Assembly: GCA_964245885.1 (NCBI GenBank)
Contig: CAXTOX010000054.1
Span: 1 to 25,284 of the forward strand
Origin: CAHJWO01 sp964245885
Lineage (GTDB): Bacteria; Verrucomicrobiota; Verrucomicrobiia; Chthoniobacterales; SZAS-18
Direction: 5' to 3'
Length of the DNA stretch: 25,284 nucleotides
Shown here: positions 22,397 through 25,284 of the stretch, in pieces
Numbering within the stretch: the first letter of the stretch is position 1
Layout: each line of letters begins with the position of its first letter
Translations under genes and position numbers: made by a program
Notes under the pieces: model-generated
Seen by the model: the letters and a program-made list of their open reading frames with translations, nothing else
Database searches by the model: none
What the model was told of the DNA's origin: nothing

Positions 22397-23029
22397 ATGA
22401 ACGAGTCTCTCACCGAGCGAAAGGAACGTTGGGCGCGCAAGCAGGCTGGCAAGCAGCGGCCCACGGTGCGTTCGCACGACCGCCTGCCGCCGGGCCAGCA
22501 CCTTACCAACGGCTTCCCCGTGCTCGACCTCGGCATCCAACCGGTGGTCAAGCTGCCGGACTGGCGGCTGGAAGTGAGGGGAATCGTGGAAAATCCCGTG
22601 TCCCTGTCGTGGGAAGCGTTCCATGCGCTGATGCCCTTCGAGGACGTGAGCGACTTCCACTGCGTGACGACCTGGAGCAAGTACGATTGCCGCTGGTCGG
22701 GCGTGGCATTCTTCACCCTGATGGATCTGGTCAAACCGAAGCCCGAGGCGCGGTTCGTTTACTTCACGAGCTACGACGGATACTCGACCAACACGGCGCT
22801 CGAAAATTGCCTGGACGACGATGTGCTCGTGGCCACGCAGTTCGACGGCAAACCGATCCCGAGGGAACACGGCGGTCCGGCGCGCGTCATCATCCCGAAG
22901 CTGTACGCGTGGAAGGGAGCGAAGTTCGTGCGGACGGTCGAGTTCCTGGCGGAGGACAAGCCCGGCTTCTGGGAAGTACGCGGCTACAGCAACACCGCCG
23001 ACCCGTGGACGGACGACCGTTTCGCGTGA
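22397..23029 (+). CDS. Sulfite-oxidase-like molybdopterin oxidoreductase (YuiH type)
   Basis: A 210-residue protein made of one oxidoreductase molybdopterin-binding domain. The short N-terminus is charged (ERKERWARKQ), with no Tat or Sec signal, so it is probably cytoplasmic. Key motif: DFHCVTTWSKYDCRWSGV, residues 86-103, where Cys89 is the expected molybdenum ligand. Family landmarks DWRLEVRGIVENPVSLSWEAF and YAWKGAKFVRTVEFL are present. It lacks the dimerisation and haem domains of true sulfite oxidase; small YuiH-like proteins of this length have no agreed substrate. ATG 22397 fits the family. The next gene begins within a few bases, possibly at a GTG overlapping this stop codon (GTGA, 23026-23029), so the two are likely co-expressed. 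Confidence 0.9.
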   Translation: MNESLTERKERWARKQAGKQRPTVRSHDRLPPGQHLTNGFPVLDLGIQPVVKLPDWRLEVRGIVENPVSLSWEAFHALMPFEDVSDFHCVTTWSKYDCRWSGVAFFTLMDLVKPKPEARFVYFTSYDGYSTNTALENCLDDDVLVATQFDGKPIPREHGGPARVIIPKLYAWKGAKFVRTVEFLAEDKPGFWEVRGYSNTADPWTDDRFA

Positions 23030-23046
23030 TTGTCTTTTCCCCCGCC

Positions 23047-23853
23047 ATGCCCCTCCCCGCACCGCTCGATCCGCAGATGCTCCGCGACGAGCTGGCCACC
23101 CTCGGGCTTGTCAAAGCGTACGAACTGCTGCCGGACGGCTCGATGCGGGCGACGACGCCGCTGCTCTACCCGGACGGTTCGCCGATCCAGATTTACCAAC
23201 GGAGCGTCGAGGATTTGTTCCAGTCTGCCCGGCTGACGGACGGCGGACGCACCTTCGCGTTTCTGGGTGGTGCGCAGGTCCAGATGGAAGGCCACGAGAA
23301 GCGCGAGCATCTCCTGCACGAAGTCTGCCGCGGCCTCGGCGTCGACCATCACCAGGGCGAACTCTCCGTCGCCCTGTACCCGGAAACCGACGTGGCGGAC
23401 GCCGTCCTCCGATTGGTCCAGGCATGTATCCGCATCGCGGATTTGCACTACACGCTGACCTTCAAGAACAAGACGGACTTCCATCAGATTTTCCTCGCGG
23501 ACTTCCTGAGCCTGGAACGGCCCGACCACATGGAAAACTTCACGATCCAGGGACGGTTCGGCCGGAACGTGAAGATCGACTTCTTCGTCCGCCACAAAGA
23601 GGCGCGGGATCATCTCATCATCACGATGACCTCGACCAACCGCACGTCGTCGCACGCGGTGGCCAACGATGTGTTCTGCCGCTGGTACGACCTTGAACGC
23701 TACCGGAACGATTACACTTTTCTGACGGTGCTCGATTCGACCAGCGGCGCGTTCCACGAGGGGGACATCAACCGGGTGGCCGATGTCTCGCGGGTCATCC
23801 GCTATCCGGCCGAGGCCGGGACCCTGAGCGGCTTGCTGGCTCGTCCAAGCTGA
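23047..23853 (+). CDS. DUF1828 (and probably DUF1829) domain protein
   Basis: A 268-residue soluble protein of unknown function. The N-terminal part (about 28-110) shows the DUF1828 pattern: TPLLYPDGSPIQIYQR, then RLTDGGRTFAFL and a helix around HEKREHLLHEVCRGLGV. The C-terminal part (about 150-250) has FTIQGRFGRNVKIDFFVRH, then LIITMTSTNRTSSHAVANDVFCRWYDL and YTFLTVLDSTSG, which I take to be the companion DUF1829 domain. The pairing recalls a nuclease-like alpha/beta core, but I cannot assign catalytic residues with confidence. ATG 23047 is used; an in-frame GTG at 23026 would overlap the previous stop as GTGA and add seven residues. It lies directly behind the molybdoenzyme gene. Confidence 0.75.
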   Translation: MPLPAPLDPQMLRDELATLGLVKAYELLPDGSMRATTPLLYPDGSPIQIYQRSVEDLFQSARLTDGGRTFAFLGGAQVQMEGHEKREHLLHEVCRGLGVDHHQGELSVALYPETDVADAVLRLVQACIRIADLHYTLTFKNKTDFHQIFLADFLSLERPDHMENFTIQGRFGRNVKIDFFVRHKEARDHLIITMTSTNRTSSHAVANDVFCRWYDLERYRNDYTFLTVLDSTSGAFHEGDINRVADVSRVIRYPAEAGTLSGLLARPS

Positions 23854-23896
23854 TCCTTCAAAATGACCATCATCGGTCTTGCGAAAGCTATTCCCC

Positions 23897-24109
23897 AGCC
23901 CCGGCAGGGGCGTAAGAGGACAGCCCACGGCGTGAGCCGTGGGAAGGCAGACGTTTTTCGCCTCAGCCCCGGCAGGGGCGTAAGAAAATCCGGCGGGTTC
24001 TCAGGACCACCACGCGGATTTTCTTACGCCCCTACCGGGGCTTTGTGCTTGGGCAACGTTCACCCACGGCTCACGCCGTGGGCTAACTTTTTACGCCCCT
24101 GCCGGGGCT
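23897..24109. repeat. Nested palindromic element, copy 3 (CCCCGGCAGGGG subtype)
   Basis: Four AGCCCCGGCAGGGGCG units, two forward (23897-23912, 23965-23980) and two reversed (24027-24042 with one loop change, 24094-24109). GTGA-loop hairpins with perfect 8-bp stems lie at 23924-23943 (CCCACGGCGTGAGCCGTGGG) and, as its inverse, at 24063-24082. The inner pair extends with TAAGAAAATCCG and its inverse. Layout is the same as copy 1, but the GTGA stems differ (CCCACGGC instead of CCCGGGGC) while still pairing. It fills the gap between the DUF1828 gene and the ABC ATPase gene. Confidence 0.92.
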
Positions 24110-24126
24110 AGGAACAGAGCAAGCAA

Positions 24127-24963
24127 ATGGAAAAAGTTTTGGAAGTCCGCCATCTGACGATCCGCTTCGCGCCGGACGGTCCGCCGGCGGTGGACGACGT
24201 GAGTTTTTCCATCGGCGAGGGCGAGACGCTCGCGGTCGTCGGCGAGAGCGGCAGCGGCAAGAGCGTCACGGCCCTGGCGCTGACCCGCCTGCTGCCCGAG
24301 CCGCCCGCGCGCTACGAGCACGGCGAAATCCTGCTGGCCGGCCGCGACCTCCTCAAGCTGCCCGAGAGCGGGTTGCGCGCCGTGCGCGGCGGCGAGATCG
24401 CCTACGTTTTCCAGGACCCGGCGACGACGCTCAACCCCGTGCTCACCGTGCGCGCGCAGATCGACGAGGTCCTCGCGCTCCATCGCCCCGACGTGCCCGC
24501 CGACCGCCGCGCGCGCGACGCCGAAATCGTCCGCGCGCTCGCCGAGGTCGGCATCACCGAACCCGGGAAACGTCTGCGCGCCTATCCGCACGAACTCAGC
24601 GGCGGCATGGCGCAACGCGTGGTCATCGCGATGGCGCTGGCGTGCCGGCCGAAGCTCCTCGTCGCCGACGAACCGACCACCGCGCTCGACGCCACCGTGC
24701 AGCGGCAGATCATGGATTTGTTCCGGGAGCTGAAAGGGAAATTCGGCATGAGCATCCTGCTCATCACGCACAACTTCGGGATCATCGGCGGGTTGGCCGA
24801 CCGCGTGGCGGTGATGTTTCGCGGCAAGCTCGTCGAGGAAGGCAAAACCGACGACGTGCTCCACGGTCCGCGGCATCCGTACACGCGGGCGTTGATCGAC
24901 TGCATCCCCAAGCTCGGCGCGGGCCGTCACCGACTGGCGACGATTGACCATGCAACCCTGTGA
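24127..24963 (+). CDS. OppD/DppD-type peptide ABC transporter ATPase, short C-terminus
   Basis: A 278-residue ABC ATPase of the di/oligopeptide (nickel) uptake class. Walker A GESGSGKS (39-46), Q-loop Gln96 in YVFQDP, signature LSGGM (157-161), Walker B LLVADE (177-182) and H-loop His215 are all intact. The HPYTRALI motif (250-257) is specific to OppD/DppD. Family members are usually about 320-340 residues and continue with a Cys-containing PxGCxFxPRCP segment; here the protein stops 20 residues after HPYT, with its TGA running into an AATGCAA heptad repeat. No permease, second ATPase or binding protein is in the window; a partner gene could lie beyond the right edge. The start ATG lies in a GCAAATGGAAAA sequence that also occurs (inverted) in the outer arm of repeat copy 1. 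Confidence 0.9.
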   Translation: MEKVLEVRHLTIRFAPDGPPAVDDVSFSIGEGETLAVVGESGSGKSVTALALTRLLPEPPARYEHGEILLAGRDLLKLPESGLRAVRGGEIAYVFQDPATTLNPVLTVRAQIDEVLALHRPDVPADRRARDAEIVRALAEVGITEPGKRLRAYPHELSGGMAQRVVIAMALACRPKLLVADEPTTALDATVQRQIMDLFRELKGKFGMSILLITHNFGIIGGLADRVAVMFRGKLVEEGKTDDVLHGPRHPYTRALIDCIPKLGAGRHRLATIDHATL

Positions 24964-24991
24964 AATGCAAAATGCAAAATGCAAAATGCAG
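24964..24991. repeat. One-sided AATGCA(A/G) heptad run
   Basis: Three AATGCAA units and one AATGCAG follow in tandem, starting one base after the ABC ATPase stop codon (TGA 24961-24963). The same heptads form a paired, inverted element at 21111-21233; no matching inverse run is present here. Confidence 0.85.
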
Positions 24992-25013
24992 AAGTTCGGA
25001 AGCAGAATTTCTT

Positions 25014-25284
25014 AGAATCTGTGTGGTTAAAGATGACGACGCGTTCTTCTCCCCAGCCCTGCCAGGGCGTCAGGCGATAGCCCAGGGCAACGCCCCGGGT
25101 GCGTTTTCCGTTTTACATCCCACAGCCCTGCAAGGGCGAAGCTCCTCGTGCGCGGGAGACTGGTTTCGCCCTTGCAGGGCTGGCCTCTGTTTGGTCCGCC
25201 AACCCAGGACGCTGCCCTGGGCTGTCGCCTGACGCCCTGGCAGGGCTGGGGAACGATTCAAACTTCTTTCACCACACAGGTTCT
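25014..25284. repeat. Nested palindromic element, copy 4 (CCCTGCAAGGG subtype)
   Basis: Outer arms AGAATCTGTGTGGTTAAAG (25014-25032) and 25266-25284 pair at 17 of 19 positions, and the window ends at the last base of this arm. The next arms, 25051-25088 and 25214-25251, pair at 37 of 38 positions; each contains a CCCTG-CC-AGGG-type hairpin and a CCCAGGGC stem. The inner arms AGCCCTGCAAGGGCGAA (25124-25140) and its exact inverse (25165-25181) are themselves hairpins. With the heptad run it occupies the 321 bases after the ABC ATPase; there is no gene I can support. Confidence 0.9.

Overview
This window is high-GC, densely coding chromosomal DNA. It carries mostly housekeeping and peripheral-metabolism genes, with an unusual load of inverted repeats in the gaps between them. 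The nadD-rsfS pair, a bacterial tricorn protease, an orphan type II pseudopilin, a GYF_2-domain membrane protein, weak or absent Shine-Dalgarno sites and the repeat types together suggest a member of the Verrucomicrobiota or a relative in the PVC group. This is an inference from gene content and repeat style; no rRNA, tRNA or marker phylogeny is available here.

Layout. 1-3283 (+): 3' end of nadD overlapping rsfS (probable ATT start), a small CPXCG zinc-ribbon protein, a hairpin-rich gap, a SirB1-type transglutaminase-like protein, and cinA. 3284-3452: a 40-bp perfect inverted repeat between convergent cinA and the next cluster. 3453-7621 (-): likely operon, in transcription order aldo/keto reductase, free-Met-R-sulfoxide reductase, TfoX-N protein, GH1 beta-glucosidase, PfkB sugar kinase. 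7787-8419 (-): methyltransferase. 8484-10682 (+): small DMT/YdcZ transporter and an APC amino-acid permease broken by a 10-N assembly gap. 11111-15010 (+): tricorn protease and an unrecognised 145-aa protein. 14988-16478 (-): Pit phosphate transporter. 16617-19909 (+): ADP-ribosylglycohydrolase-fold protein with lost metal-binding residues, GYF_2 membrane protein, pseudopilin. 20049-23853 (+): second aldo/keto reductase, UVR-motif protein, sulfite-oxidase-like molybdoenzyme, DUF1828 protein. 24127-24963 (+): OppD/DppD-type ATPase that ends early.

The most striking content is between the genes. Four composite elements of about 220-280 bp (10701-10980, 22047-22287, 23897-24109, 25014-25284) share one nested architecture: outer arms, then a 12-16 nt hairpin, a second hairpin, the first hairpin again, a core, and then everything mirrored. 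Loops are conserved (GCA-type, GTGA, AAC), while stems differ between copies in ways that mostly preserve pairing. Other paired-arm repeat families lie at 853-999, 3290-3433, 7675-7784, 21111-21233 and 22287-22372. Single half-copies lie at 18993-19049 and 24964-24991.

I see no CRISPR array, complete mobile element, prophage, or recognisable defence or biosynthetic cluster. The best candidate for something undescribed is the nested-repeat system, whose mobilising or maintaining enzyme is not in the window.
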